64,000 bases of DNA from Anaerolineae bacterium (GCA_022841825.1 JALHQT010000008.1:1-64000), one strand, 5' to 3'; counted from the stretch's first letter, positions 1-8,522 are shown. Notes: a model not told the origin generated them from the sequence alone. Made by a program: numbers and translations.

Positions 1-63
1 GCCAAATGCGCTGCCTTCAACTTTGGTCTTTGGCTCAATCATTTGCTGGAGCGCCCTTCTCAT
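1..63 (-). CDS. Possible 5' end of a gene running off the left edge
   Basis: An ATG at 63 on the minus strand opens 21 codons that stay open to the window edge and begin MRRALQQMIEPK. It follows the VirB6/TrbL-like gene on the same strand by 65 bases, so it could be the next gene of the same conjugation-type operon. A purine-rich GAGAG lies about 12 bases upstream. The fragment is too short to recognise and may be chance. Confidence 0.25.
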   Translation of the reverse strand, partial: MRRALQQMIEPKTKVEGSAFG

Positions 64-128
64 GCTTTTGCTACTCTCATCCTTTAGTATCGGACAAGCC
101 TATTTAGGGTGAGGGCTAACGCGCGGTA

Positions 129-2459
129 TCATCTTTCATTGCCTTTCTGGTTAATCTGCCCGTCCATTGCCCCACTTACTTCGATGTGCGTCGGGATGAG
201 GGCGGCGTAGCGTTCGAGGCGTTCGACGTTGGCGCTGGCAGTCGCGGACGATTGCCCCGCCGCGCGGAAGCCCTCGGCGATGGCGTCACGCAGCGCATCG
301 CTCATACGTCCGTCGGGCGACGCCTTGACCTCGCGAATGATCGTCTCCGCCTGCGCGCCGGAGATGCCGAGCCGCAGCGCCCCATCGGCGAACACGCCCA
401 GCCGCGTCAGGTCGGCGGTGATGGGCGGCTGTCCCGGCAGCGGCACGACGCCGAGCGCCCGCGCCAGCGCATCGGCGAGCGACAGGTGGTCGATGCCCGT
501 CGCGCCGCCGCGCCCTGCTTGAGTGATAGCAGCGCCCAGCGCGCCCGCAACATCGGCGATGCCGTCGATGCGCAGGGTGGTTGTTGTAGGGGATGCACCA
601 GCGGACGAGGCACGCCTCGTCCCTACAGAGTCCATTTGTTCGGCGATGTGCTGTTCCATCTCCTCGCCGCGCTGGTCATCGGCGAAGGATTCGCGGGCGA
701 TGAGGTCGTCAGCGCGAGAGGGGCGGCGGAAGGTGGCGAGCGGTTCGCCATCTTCATCTTCGATCGTCCACGTTTCGTCGGCGAGTGGGCGGCGCTTGGA
801 CTTGGCGGCGGCGGGCAGTGTCGTATCGTCGAGCAGGTCGCCGACGGCGGGGTTGAGCATCGGGCGGCTGAGGACGCGCCCACGCTCGTCCAATTGCGCC
901 GCCGCCGGATCGCGATCCGTCAGCAGCATAGCACCGACCGCCGGACCCGCCACGCCGCCGACGACAGGCAGATCGCGCGCCACGCGGCGGACGACCGCGC
1001 CTTCGACGAACTGCTCTGCCGCTTCACCGAGCGCTGTATCGCGCAAGCCCGGCAGATGCGCCAGCGTGCGCGCCGCGCTGGTCAATGTCTGATTGCCGCC
1101 GAAGGTCAGCCCGGCTGCCTGCGCCTGCGTCGCGCCCGCGTTGAGCGCGCTGATTCCTGCCAGCGCGTTGGCGCTTGTGCCCGCCGCGCTTCCCACGACA
1201 GCCGCCGCGCCACCCGCCCCCAGCGCAGCCCCGGCGGTCGCCGTGAGCGCCGCCGCGCCTGGGGTGACGATCACGCCGCCCGTCGCCTGCCCCAGCGCGA
1301 CGAACAGGCGGTTGAAGGCGTTCCAAACCGCCTTGACCCCTGACCAGAGCACGATCAGCATGAAGACCAGGCAGATCAAGCCGACGCCAAGCGCGACCAT
1401 CGCCCCGCCGCCCGCCGTAGAGGCAAGGAAGAGCGCCACCACCAGCGCCTGAATCAGCGCGATGACGACCGTCTGGATGAGCAGCTCGATCCACTGGTTG
1501 ATGATCGACTGCGCGATGGCTTCAGTGCGGCGGAAGAAGGCGAACAGGATGGCGATGCCGAACGAGACGAAGGTGATGCCCTGGGCGAGCGTGATGAGCA
1601 GGTAGACGAGCTGCTCGACCACGCCGAAGACGACCAGCGGCCACGCCGTCAGCAGGCGACCCTGCGCGGACGCCGCCATCGCCAGCACGCTCTGCCGCTC
1701 GGCGTCGGTCATGAGCGGGAAGGTCGGCGCGCTGCGAGTCACCTGGAAGAACGAGCCGGGGTTGAGCCACTCGGTGGGGATGGGTCCGGCGGTGTAGCGC
1801 CCGGTGAGGGCGTCCGGCGGGTGCGGCGGGCAGGTGAGACCGCGCCGCGCGGGGTGATAGCCCATCACGTCGATGCCATCGGCGCGCAGGTACGAGAGCG
1901 CGACATCCAGCCCGTCAATACGACCCCCGCCAGCGGGCAGGTAATCACCCAGGTGATCGCAGAGCGCGCCCATCGCCAGATCGCTGGTTTCGACGCTGCC
2001 GAGCGGCGCGAACGCCGTGCCAATGCTCCCTTGCAAGCCCGCCAGCGCGGAGACGTAGAAGCCCTCGCTGAGGGCGGCGCGGAAGTCGATCAACCCCAGG
2101 TAGAGCTGCGGTCCGAGCGAGTAGAACAGCACGCCCGCCAGGTACCAGGCGATGGCGGAGCGCGGGCGGACGACATCGAGACGGACGAAGGCGGCGAGCA
2201 GGTAGGTGATGCCCAGCACGAGCAGGGCGACGACGAAGGCGAGCGTGACGCCGACGCGCAGGCTGTCGTTGGTCAGCGCGATGAGCGGGGCGAAGGCGAC
2301 CTGCGCCAGCCAGCGGTTCATCAGCTCGACCGAGTAGCCCATGGTGACCAGCCCGCGCAGCAGACCCCAGTGCATCGCCGCGAGGTTGAGCAGCGTGTTG
2401 TACCAGAAGGCATCGATGGCGATGCGGAACTCGGCGAACAGGTCGATGGGCAGGGGCAT
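129..2459 (-). CDS. VirB6/TrbL-like multi-pass membrane protein, putative conjugation component
   Basis: A 776-residue protein. The N-terminal two thirds carry several long hydrophobic stretches, including about residues 65-90, 105-125, 275-310 and 325-375, followed by an Ala/Gly-rich segment at about 390-450. The C-terminal third is hydrophilic, with DNA-coded linkers and no membrane segment. This layout (polytopic core, small-residue-rich region, soluble tail) is that of VirB6/TrbL proteins, which form the inner-membrane channel of type IV secretion systems. No diagnostic motif is visible, so the family is inferred from architecture and from the island context. The start has a CGGAG ribosome site 8 bases upstream. 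A REP-like palindrome is embedded in frame in the tail (603-622) and codes for about VGTRRASSAG. Confidence 0.5.
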   Translation of the reverse strand: MPLPIDLFAEFRIAIDAFWYNTLLNLAAMHWGLLRGLVTMGYSVELMNRWLAQVAFAPLIALTNDSLRVGVTLAFVVALLVLGITYLLAAFVRLDVVRPRSAIAWYLAGVLFYSLGPQLYLGLIDFRAALSEGFYVSALAGLQGSIGTAFAPLGSVETSDLAMGALCDHLGDYLPAGGGRIDGLDVALSYLRADGIDVMGYHPARRGLTCPPHPPDALTGRYTAGPIPTEWLNPGSFFQVTRSAPTFPLMTDAERQSVLAMAASAQGRLLTAWPLVVFGVVEQLVYLLITLAQGITFVSFGIAILFAFFRRTEAIAQSIINQWIELLIQTVVIALIQALVVALFLASTAGGGAMVALGVGLICLVFMLIVLWSGVKAVWNAFNRLFVALGQATGGVIVTPGAAALTATAGAALGAGGAAAVVGSAAGTSANALAGISALNAGATQAQAAGLTFGGNQTLTSAARTLAHLPGLRDTALGEAAEQFVEGAVVRRVARDLPVVGGVAGPAVGAMLLTDRDPAAAQLDERGRVLSRPMLNPAVGDLLDDTTLPAAAKSKRRPLADETWTIEDEDGEPLATFRRPSRADDLIARESFADDQRGEEMEQHIAEQMDSVGTRRASSAGASPTTTTLRIDGIADVAGALGAAITQAGRGGATGIDHLSLADALARALGVVPLPGQPPITADLTRLGVFADGALRLGISGAQAETIIREVKASPDGRMSDALRDAIAEGFRAAGQSSATASANVERLERYAALIPTHIEVSGAMDGQINQKGNER
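603..622. repeat. REP-like palindrome inside a coding sequence
   Basis: An inverted repeat with half-site GGACGAGG, a 4-base loop and CCTCGTCC, followed by CTAC and preceded at 586 by GTAGGGG. It belongs to the same dispersed family as the elements at 2831, 3229, 8605, 30372, 33641, 39094 and 50272. Here it is read in frame within the VirB6-like gene. Confidence 0.75.
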
Positions 2460-2548
2460 GGCGGCGCTCCGGCGATTCGGCTCGTCACCAGCGTATCAGG
2501 GTGGAGGGAAGAGAATTGCGTAAATGTGACAGGGGGAGAGATGGAGGA

Positions 2549-3181
2549 TTACGGATGCTGCGGGAAGAACGTGTCCGCCTCCCACTGCGCGGGATTGTTC
2601 GCCACATACTCGCGGAAGCGCGTTAACTCACCCTCGCTGCGGATGACATGATCGTGATAGCGCGGTTGCCATAAGGCGATCCCATCTTCGATAACGCCCG
2701 TCGTTCGTGCGGCTCTTGTGACGCCCGCCTTGTACCCGCCGACGACATCACCCAAGGTGGGCGGGCGTTTCGGTGTGGCGGATGCGATGGATGGGATTTC
2801 GGATACGGCGGACGAGATTTCGGATGTGGCGGACGCCAAGAATGGCGTCCCTACGACCCGCGATCCTGTAGGGACGGGATTATTCCCGTCCGTTTGGTCA
2901 TTTCCCAATGTGTCGGAACCGCTATGGTTCACCACGATCGCATGCACATGGTTCGGCATCACGATCCAGGCGTCGATCTCCACATCCGCCCACCGCCGGG
3001 GAATGCTCGCCATTTCCTCGTAGGCGATGCGCCCTAAGGGCGACAGGTGCATGGTGCCATTGACGATCTCGCCGAAACATTCGGCGCGGTTGAGGGTGCA
3101 AATCGTGACAAAATACGCGCCCGACTGCCGATAATCGTATCCCTTCATGCGCGGCGATTTGCGATTGGGCAGGGGGTTCAT
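2549..3181 (-). CDS. REP-associated tyrosine transposase (RAYT, IS200-like Y1 family)
   Basis: A 210-residue protein. RAYTs are single-domain HUH endonucleases that nick and join single-stranded REP palindromes. Visible signatures are the N-terminal YDYRQSGAYFVTICT strand, the HUH motif in MPNHVHAIV, and the C-terminal WQPRYHDHVIR segment with the presumed nucleophilic Tyr, followed by FREYVANNPAQW. The ATG at 3181 was chosen because homology begins just after it; the longer upstream frame reads repeat DNA. A 45-residue low-complexity stretch between the HUH motif and PPTLGDVVGGYK is translated from a REP pair (2831-2891) plus a short tandem repeat of GGCGGACGAGATTTCGGAT type. This element therefore carries its own substrate inside the gene. 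Confidence 0.85.
   Translation of the reverse strand: MNPLPNRKSPRMKGYDYRQSGAYFVTICTLNRAECFGEIVNGTMHLSPLGRIAYEEMASIPRRWADVEIDAWIVMPNHVHAIVVNHSGSDTLGNDQTDGNNPVPTGSRVVGTPFLASATSEISSAVSEIPSIASATPKRPPTLGDVVGGYKAGVTRAARTTGVIEDGIALWQPRYHDHVIRSEGELTRFREYVANNPAQWEADTFFPQHP
2831..2891. repeat. REP pair inside the RAYT gene
   Basis: Two adjacent palindromes: GGACGCCA-AGAA-TGGCGTCC followed by CTAC (2831-2854), then GTAG followed by GGACGGGA-TTAT-TCCCGTCC (2872-2891). The CTAC and GTAG borders face each other. Almost the same pair occurs upstream of the gene at 3229-3289, in the same orientation. Confidence 0.85.
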
Positions 3182-3228
3182 GACAGAGGTTACCCAATTG
3201 GACAGGTAGGCGAGATTTCGGATGTGGC

Positions 3229-3289
3229 GGACGCCAAGAATGGCGTCCCTACAGGATCGTTGGTTGTAGGGACGGGATTTTTCCCGTCC
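3229..3289. repeat. REP pair upstream of the RAYT gene
   Basis: GGACGCCA-AGAA-TGGCGTCC plus CTAC at 3229-3252, then GTAG plus GGACGGGA with a T-rich loop and TCCCGTCC at 3270-3289. It is a near duplicate of 2831-2891 and lies in the 263-base gap between the RAYT start and the end of the TIR-NACHT gene. The rest of that gap shows no gene. Confidence 0.85.
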
Positions 3290-3444
3290 GCGAGACCTTC
3301 CTTCGTTTGATCGTAATACCACATTGCCCGATTCTCGAAAACCGATTCGCGCCTTCGGCGCAAAAATACAGTGATATGACCGAAAAATCTCATTTGGGGC
3401 TGGCGCTACGCGCCTGCGGCTACGCCGCACCGCCCCACCAGCGA

Positions 3445-6400
3445 TCAGCGCCCTTTGAGATGGGGGACGACCAACGCAGCCCGAAAACCGAGACTGCTGG
3501 AGCGAACGTCCGGGCCGCTGAGGTCGTAGTAGCGGCCGGCGGCACGCGCGCGGTCCCGATAGCTGAGCCACGACCCGCCACGCAGCGCCCGGCTAACGGT
3601 GCCGGTTAGATCAGTGTTGTCCTGATTTTCGTAGGTGTTCAGACACCACTCCCAGACGTTCCCGGTCATGTCGAATGCGCCGCAAGGTGAAATACCATCA
3701 GGAAAGATGCCAACGGCGCTGGTCTGACGAATGTTCGTCTCGCTCGTGTTGGCTTTTGCCGGGTCGAAATCGCCGCGATAACTGTAGGTGCGTCCATCGG
3801 TGCCGCGTGCAGCCACTTCCCATTCGTATTCGTGAGGAAGGCGGATCTCTGCCCTCACCCCCGACCCCTCTCCCGAAGGAGAGGGGAGAAGACCTGCCTC
3901 GAGATACCGATAGGTCAGCCACCGGCAGAACGCCACCGCCTGATACCAGTTGACGCGCTCCATCGGGTGGTTGTCATAGCGAAAGGCTGGTTCTGCGGGT
4001 CGTTTGTCGCTCTCGCTCGCCGCTAGTCCTTCCCACCACTCGGCGCAGGTGTAGCCGCGTTCGCTGTCGTCGTTCTGGAAAGCGAGATACTGCACCTGGG
4101 TGATGAGGTATTTCGAGACGCGGTAAGGACGTTTGATCTCGATTTCTCGCGGCGGGTTATCGCTCTGTTCAGTTTCGCCGATTGAGTACGTCCCTGGCTG
4201 AACTTCGTCCGCCCATGCGATGTCGGGCAGCCCGTTATCCGTGCGCAAACCGATGTATGGGCGATTGTCACGGATGGCGGCTAACGCACGCCCAATCTCC
4301 GCTCGCTGCTGTGCTGGCAGCCCAAGATCGATGACCAGCCTTGCGACTGTGTTTCGTAACCCATTGAGTACCGCTTGTTCTGCTGAGAACTCATCACATT
4401 CAATCTTTGGCAGACCGTGTTCAATGGCAACATCCAACGCAAGAATTGCTGCCTGCGCGGCAGAGCCGTCTTTCAGATAAGGCGAAAACCATCGCGGGAG
4501 CATCCGCCAGACGTCCGGTTCGCGGTCGGTATACATCAACTCGTCTGCCGCCAAACGTGCCACATTTCGCCACAAATCAGTGTTCTTCAGCACGCGCTCT
4601 GTTATTCCCTGCGGAAAGCGATCCGCCACAGCGATGTTCGCCAGGCGGACTCGATCATGTGTTGTGAGGTAGCATGCGGCAAGATGTTCCTGAAAGCTGC
4701 GATGCGCAAAACGGAAGTGCTCGTCGCGTCCGGAGACAAGGATGCCCGCGCGCTGCTCGAGATGTTTCCAGACTCGCCCTGGTCGGAGATCATCATCGAT
4801 ACGAAGGATGGCATCGCTGAGGAGGCTGCGATGAAATTCCGTTGTATCGCTGCCGTCCGACATCTCATGCACTTGTCGCGCTACATCTTCGAGTACCACT
4901 CGCAACTGCTTCTCGTCGAGGTCAAGCATGTCAGCGATTGAGCGTGACATTCCCTTACGTATCGTCCACTTCGCGAGCATCAGATCGAGCGCTTCCCGAT
5001 AGAGAGCGCCGCGCGTCTCTGGAAGCCGGTGCTCGCCAGGAGAACCGAGCCATATTGCGGCGAGGAGTGTGAAGAATAATGGGCTGCGCCTAAGATCCTC
5101 CGGCACGCTTTCGAGCGCCTCAAAAAACGCGTTTGCCTCCGCTTCCGCCTGCGCAGGTAATATCTGTTGAAATAGAGCCTTTGCCAGTTCTTGAAGTCGC
5201 CTCATATCAAGCGGTCTGAGTTCACAGCGCCAATAACCTGGAAGTGACCACTCGCCGAGCCGATAGGCGTAAGGACGACTGGTGACGATGCTGCGCGCTT
5301 TGCGATAAGAATCGAGCGCCTTCACTAGCGCTTTGACCTGTTCTCGTCGGCGCGAGTCCGAAGCATCGGGTATTTCATCAAGTCCATCCAACAGGACGAT
5401 TGCGTCGCCATCTTCCAAGCGTTTTCGTAGATCGGTTACGTAATTCCCCAGCGTTGCGCCCAGTACGTATTCACGCACGTATTTCCAGAAATGCTCGATC
5501 GTTGGCATCTCAACTGGCGAATCATTACTGGGTAGAGCCGGGAAAACACGAGACACAAGGTCGCGCAGCTCGATGTAGAGGGGCGTGTATGCGCCTAGAA
5601 GCCAATCGCGCAATGCAGGAAGCCCGGCGTTGCTTGGAACACTGTCGTCTCCCATGCCTCGCAGCAGCTCACCTGCCAGACACAGCGCCAGGTGACGCAC
5701 GAAGCTGCTCTTGCCGCTGCCTGCGTCGCCCACCAGAACCATACGAGGCTGCACACTGGCGGCGTCGTGGGCTTCCATATACCAATAATGTTCGCCATCG
5801 TCATAGTCTCTAAGTCGAATCTTGGTTCCTAGTCCATCTACAATTTGCTGCAGCGCAGACTCGCCAACGTTCAGACTCTGCCATTCTCGTAGGGAGTCAG
5901 GACGTGCTGCTTTGTCTGACGGAATGTCACCCTGTCCAGGATTATCCCGTCCGCACCACCAATCGATGATCTGTTTATCTTTGGTTTTCACAGTGATGCC
6001 AAAATCGACCGGTAGCGGCACATAAACATCGAGCAGGCTTACTCGTTCATTTCGAGTGGTGATGTCCGCTAGCGAGACATTTGCCCAGGGGCGCATAAAC
6101 CAACTTCGGAGATAGGCTTTCTGCCGCGTTGCTGCATCCACGGGATCCGGATGATGCCCGTAATTGATGACGATGCCCGTGGCGCTGCCATGCTCGACAT
6201 GCTGTTCGATTGAGATGGTGGCACCTTTGAGCGCGTCAGGTGTCGGGGTGGGCGTTTCGCCGGGGATTGCTCGCTTAAGAGCTGCATACCCACGTTCGCG
6301 CCCGAGCGTTTGAAAATCCACTGCCTGCAAGTCGTCTACGCCGATCTTGATCAAGTCAGCAGGGATCTCGAGGCGCGACATAATGAGCGGGACAATTCGC

Positions 6401-6648
6401 GTCTTTTTGTCGCGTGCAATAGCGATTTCTTTCTTCACCCATTCTGACTTCAGCGCTTGGACAGTGACAATAACGAGTAGAGCATCGGCGGCGTCGATCG
6501 CCTTCTCGATCGCGCGCTCCCAGACATCACCGCCTATGAGACCATCAACATCAATCCATGCCCGATAGCCGTCACGGATTAAGTCCGTGGCAATGCTTTC
6601 GGCAATATAACGATCATCATGGGAGTAACTTATGAAGACCTGCGGCAT
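3445..6648 (-). CDS. TIR-NACHT-FGE protein, NLR-like immune NTPase candidate
   Basis: A 1067-residue, three-part protein. Residues 1-125 are a TIR domain (FISYSHDD start; SEWVKKE places the presumed NADase glutamate at E74). Residues 300-600 are a NACHT STAND NTPase with Walker A GDAGSGKS at 307-314 and Walker B LLDGLDE near 419-425. Residues from about 815 on are a formylglycine-generating-enzyme-like (C-type lectin fold) domain with MTGNVWEW and RGGSW motifs. Bacterial TIR-NACHT proteins are known antiphage factors in which target sensing triggers NAD depletion; that role is inferred here. Residues 142-164 hold a short beta-rich motif shared with the divergent 152-residue protein. A 16-residue in-frame insertion (LLPSPSGEGSG) comes from repeat DNA. 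The ribosome site GAGGG lies 6 bases before the ATG. The C-terminal 40 residues resemble a diversity-generating retroelement variable region. Confidence 0.85.
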   Translation of the reverse strand: MPQVFISYSHDDRYIAESIATDLIRDGYRAWIDVDGLIGGDVWERAIEKAIDAADALLVIVTVQALKSEWVKKEIAIARDKKTRIVPLIMSRLEIPADLIKIGVDDLQAVDFQTLGRERGYAALKRAIPGETPTPTPDALKGATISIEQHVEHGSATGIVINYGHHPDPVDAATRQKAYLRSWFMRPWANVSLADITTRNERVSLLDVYVPLPVDFGITVKTKDKQIIDWWCGRDNPGQGDIPSDKAARPDSLREWQSLNVGESALQQIVDGLGTKIRLRDYDDGEHYWYMEAHDAASVQPRMVLVGDAGSGKSSFVRHLALCLAGELLRGMGDDSVPSNAGLPALRDWLLGAYTPLYIELRDLVSRVFPALPSNDSPVEMPTIEHFWKYVREYVLGATLGNYVTDLRKRLEDGDAIVLLDGLDEIPDASDSRRREQVKALVKALDSYRKARSIVTSRPYAYRLGEWSLPGYWRCELRPLDMRRLQELAKALFQQILPAQAEAEANAFFEALESVPEDLRRSPLFFTLLAAIWLGSPGEHRLPETRGALYREALDLMLAKWTIRKGMSRSIADMLDLDEKQLRVVLEDVARQVHEMSDGSDTTEFHRSLLSDAILRIDDDLRPGRVWKHLEQRAGILVSGRDEHFRFAHRSFQEHLAACYLTTHDRVRLANIAVADRFPQGITERVLKNTDLWRNVARLAADELMYTDREPDVWRMLPRWFSPYLKDGSAAQAAILALDVAIEHGLPKIECDEFSAEQAVLNGLRNTVARLVIDLGLPAQQRAEIGRALAAIRDNRPYIGLRTDNGLPDIAWADEVQPGTYSIGETEQSDNPPREIEIKRPYRVSKYLITQVQYLAFQNDDSERGYTCAEWWEGLAASESDKRPAEPAFRYDNHPMERVNWYQAVAFCRWLTYRYLEAGLLPSPSGEGSGVRAEIRLPHEYEWEVAARGTDGRTYSYRGDFDPAKANTSETNIRQTSAVGIFPDGISPCGAFDMTGNVWEWCLNTYENQDNTDLTGTVSRALRGGSWLSYRDRARAAGRYYDLSGPDVRSSSLGFRAALVVPHLKGR
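3851..3890. repeat. Dispersed GCCCTCACCC-type repeat inserted in frame
   Basis: It begins GCCCTCACCCCCGACC and continues into a CCCTCTCC / GGAGAGGG hairpin. Read on the minus strand it adds about PSPSGEGSGVRA to the FGE domain, just before its RLPHEYEWE motif. Related elements lie at 8236-8282 and 8523-8668. Confidence 0.7.
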
Positions 6649-6744
6649 TGCGTACCCTCAATTTCCGGGGAGCCTACGGTGCAGCTATGCTTTTCAAGTA
6701 TACTGTTATCAAAGAATGTTCAAAACAACTGGAGTTTGTATCCT

Positions 6745-7203
6745 ATGCAGCTCGACCCAGGTACCGCTGCCCTTGCAGCCACGACGCTTAGTCTCCTGGC
6801 TCCCTACCTACAGACAGGTGCGGAGGAATTCGCCAAGTCAGCGGGTAAATCCGCTTTTGAGCAGGTTCAGAAGTTGTTGGCTCGTATCCGCAAACAATTC
6901 GAACCCGACAGCGAAGCCAAAGAGAACCTGGCACGATTTGAAGACAAACCGAATCGTTACAGAGCAGTTGTAGAAGACATTCTGCGGGAGAAACTGTCAT
7001 CCGACGCGAAGTTTGCACAGGAACTCCGCGATTTGTTGCAGGCGATGGGCCCGACAATCAAAGTTGTCCAAGAGCTGGATGAAGTTACGCGAGTGACAGG
7101 CTTGAAAGCCAAGAGTATCAAGTCTGGTGATATCGACATTCACCAGACTGTCAAGAAAGGCGATGATGTGACTGGCGTAGAGCTTGATGGCGATATCGGT
7201 TAG
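6745..7203 (+). CDS. Small helical protein divergent from TIR-NACHT-FGE, putative partner
   Basis: A 152-residue protein of no firmly recognised family. The ATG at 6745 has GGAG 10 bases upstream; an in-frame ATG further up would extend into the divergent gene's leader. Residues 5-25 are hydrophobic and Ala/Leu-rich, residues 30-105 are charged and predicted helical, and the C-terminus (127-151) is a short beta-type segment, GDIDIHQTV followed by VTGVELDGD. The same pattern (I-x-I-x-Q-x-V-x2-G...TG) occurs in the TIR-NACHT protein at residues 142-164. The two genes are divergent with 96 bases between starts, which suggests shared control. An adaptor or regulator role is inferred. The end converges on the next gene. 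Confidence 0.65.
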   Translation: MQLDPGTAALAATTLSLLAPYLQTGAEEFAKSAGKSAFEQVQKLLARIRKQFEPDSEAKENLARFEDKPNRYRAVVEDILREKLSSDAKFAQELRDLLQAMGPTIKVVQELDEVTRVTGLKAKSIKSGDIDIHQTVKKGDDVTGVELDGDIG

Positions 7204-7246
7204 TCGGACTATCCCTTTGAGTTAACTCTTGGAGGACTGTTAGTAC

Positions 7247-8503
7247 TCACGGCACCACGCCTGGCTGGTTGCCCGCCCCCAAGACCAGCTCGAAGCTCGC
7301 CATGCCGTCGCGCGAGCGGGGGATCGTCCACACGCGCCCGAAGTAGGGCACGACCAGCCGCGCCGCGCCCGCGCTGGCGTAGGCGACCTCGGCATAGCCC
7401 GCCGCGTCGGTGGTGCCGCTCGCCAGCAGGCGGTTGCTCTCCGCCTCGACCACGCGCACCGGGATGCCGCTCACGCCCTCCGCCGGATCGACGGCGCGGT
7501 TGCCGTTCTCGTCGTAGCCGATGACGAGCGCGACGATCTGCGGCTGCGGCGCGCCGGGCGTGGCGGTCGGTTCGGGCGAGGGCGGCGCGGACAGCAGCTC
7601 GACGCGCGCGGGCATAGGCTCGGCGGTGGGCGATGCGGGCGTTAGCGGCGGCACGATCCGCGTGTGCGGGTCGCCGCGCCAGACCTGGATCGCGTCGAGG
7701 GCGACGGTGTAGCCCTCGCTCTGCGCGTGCTTCGTCCCGGCACTGCGCAGCACGACCGTGTGCTGCCCCGGCGCGAGCGCATAGACGTGTGTGCCGGGGA
7801 AGGCGATCTCCGGCACATACGCATCCACCGTGTCGATCACGACGCCATCGACGACGACCTGGAAGACGCCCATGTTGCGGGCGGCGACGTAGCGGATGCG
7901 CAGCCCCTCGCCCTCGAATGCGAAACGCACGCTTGAATAGACATCCTCCGTGCGGTGGTACTGCCCGCGGCTGGCGAGCGTGTGCAGCCGCCGTTCCCAG
8001 CGCGTGGCGTATATCACGTTGGGATGATCCGACTCGAAGCTGTACCAGCCGTAGTAGGGCGGCGCAGTCCGCGTCGCCTCCGCCAGCGGCTCATACGGAT
8101 TGGGCACGGCGGGGATGAGGGTCACATCCGGCGGGTACGGTGTGGCGCTCGGCGGCTGGTAGACGCCCGGCATGACGGCGACGATGTTGAGCAGCCGCGC
8201 GGAAAGCGTTGGGGTAGGGATCGGAGTCTCTGAAAGCCCTTCTCCTAGCGAAGCGGTCGGGAGGAGGGTTTGGGATGAGGGCAGTATCGGCGTTACGACC
8301 AGCGCGCCCGGCATCGGTTCGACCGAAGTGCTAATCGTAGGCGATGGCGTGAGCGTGGGCAGTGTTGCCAGTGTGGGCAGAATGGGCAGTGTGGGCAGTT
8401 TTTCGCGGCTGATCATGTCCGCTGCAAGGTACAGCACCAGCGCCCACATCGTCAGCATCGCCGCCGCCATCAGCCGCAAGATTGCCCGCTGCATTTTGGA
8501 CAT
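7247..8503 (-). CDS. Membrane-anchored Thr/Pro-rich secreted protein
   Basis: A 418-residue protein starting MSKMQRAIL with an ideal GGAGG 5 bases upstream of the ATG. A single N-terminal membrane segment (residues 8-27) acts as signal anchor. Residues 30-110 are a Thr/Pro/Leu-rich linker. Residues about 150-270 form a beta-rich domain ending DAIQVWRG, of the kind seen in carbohydrate- or ligand-binding modules. The last 90 residues (YDENGNRAVDPAEGVSGIPV) look like an SdrD B-type Ig-like repeat. The frame continues upstream into a repeat element, so the longer start is rejected. A short dispersed repeat (8236-8282) is read in frame in the linker. Surface adhesion or wall interaction is a guess. 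Confidence 0.7.
   Translation of the reverse strand: MSKMQRAILRLMAAAMLTMWALVLYLAADMISREKLPTLPILPTLATLPTLTPSPTISTSVEPMPGALVVTPILPSSQTLLPTASLGEGLSETPIPTPTLSARLLNIVAVMPGVYQPPSATPYPPDVTLIPAVPNPYEPLAEATRTAPPYYGWYSFESDHPNVIYATRWERRLHTLASRGQYHRTEDVYSSVRFAFEGEGLRIRYVAARNMGVFQVVVDGVVIDTVDAYVPEIAFPGTHVYALAPGQHTVVLRSAGTKHAQSEGYTVALDAIQVWRGDPHTRIVPPLTPASPTAEPMPARVELLSAPPSPEPTATPGAPQPQIVALVIGYDENGNRAVDPAEGVSGIPVRVVEAESNRLLASGTTDAAGYAEVAYASAGAARLVVPYFGRVWTIPRSRDGMASFELVLGAGNQPGVVP
8236..8282. repeat. Short dispersed repeat within coding sequence
   Basis: It starts GCCCTTCTCC and ends GGGATGAGGGC, with a GGGAGGAGGG segment inside. The ends are imperfect inverted copies, as in the elements at 3851 and 8523. 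It is translated in frame as part of the Thr/Pro-rich linker. Confidence 0.5.
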
Positions 8504-8522
8504 AATCGCCTCCTTATAGATA

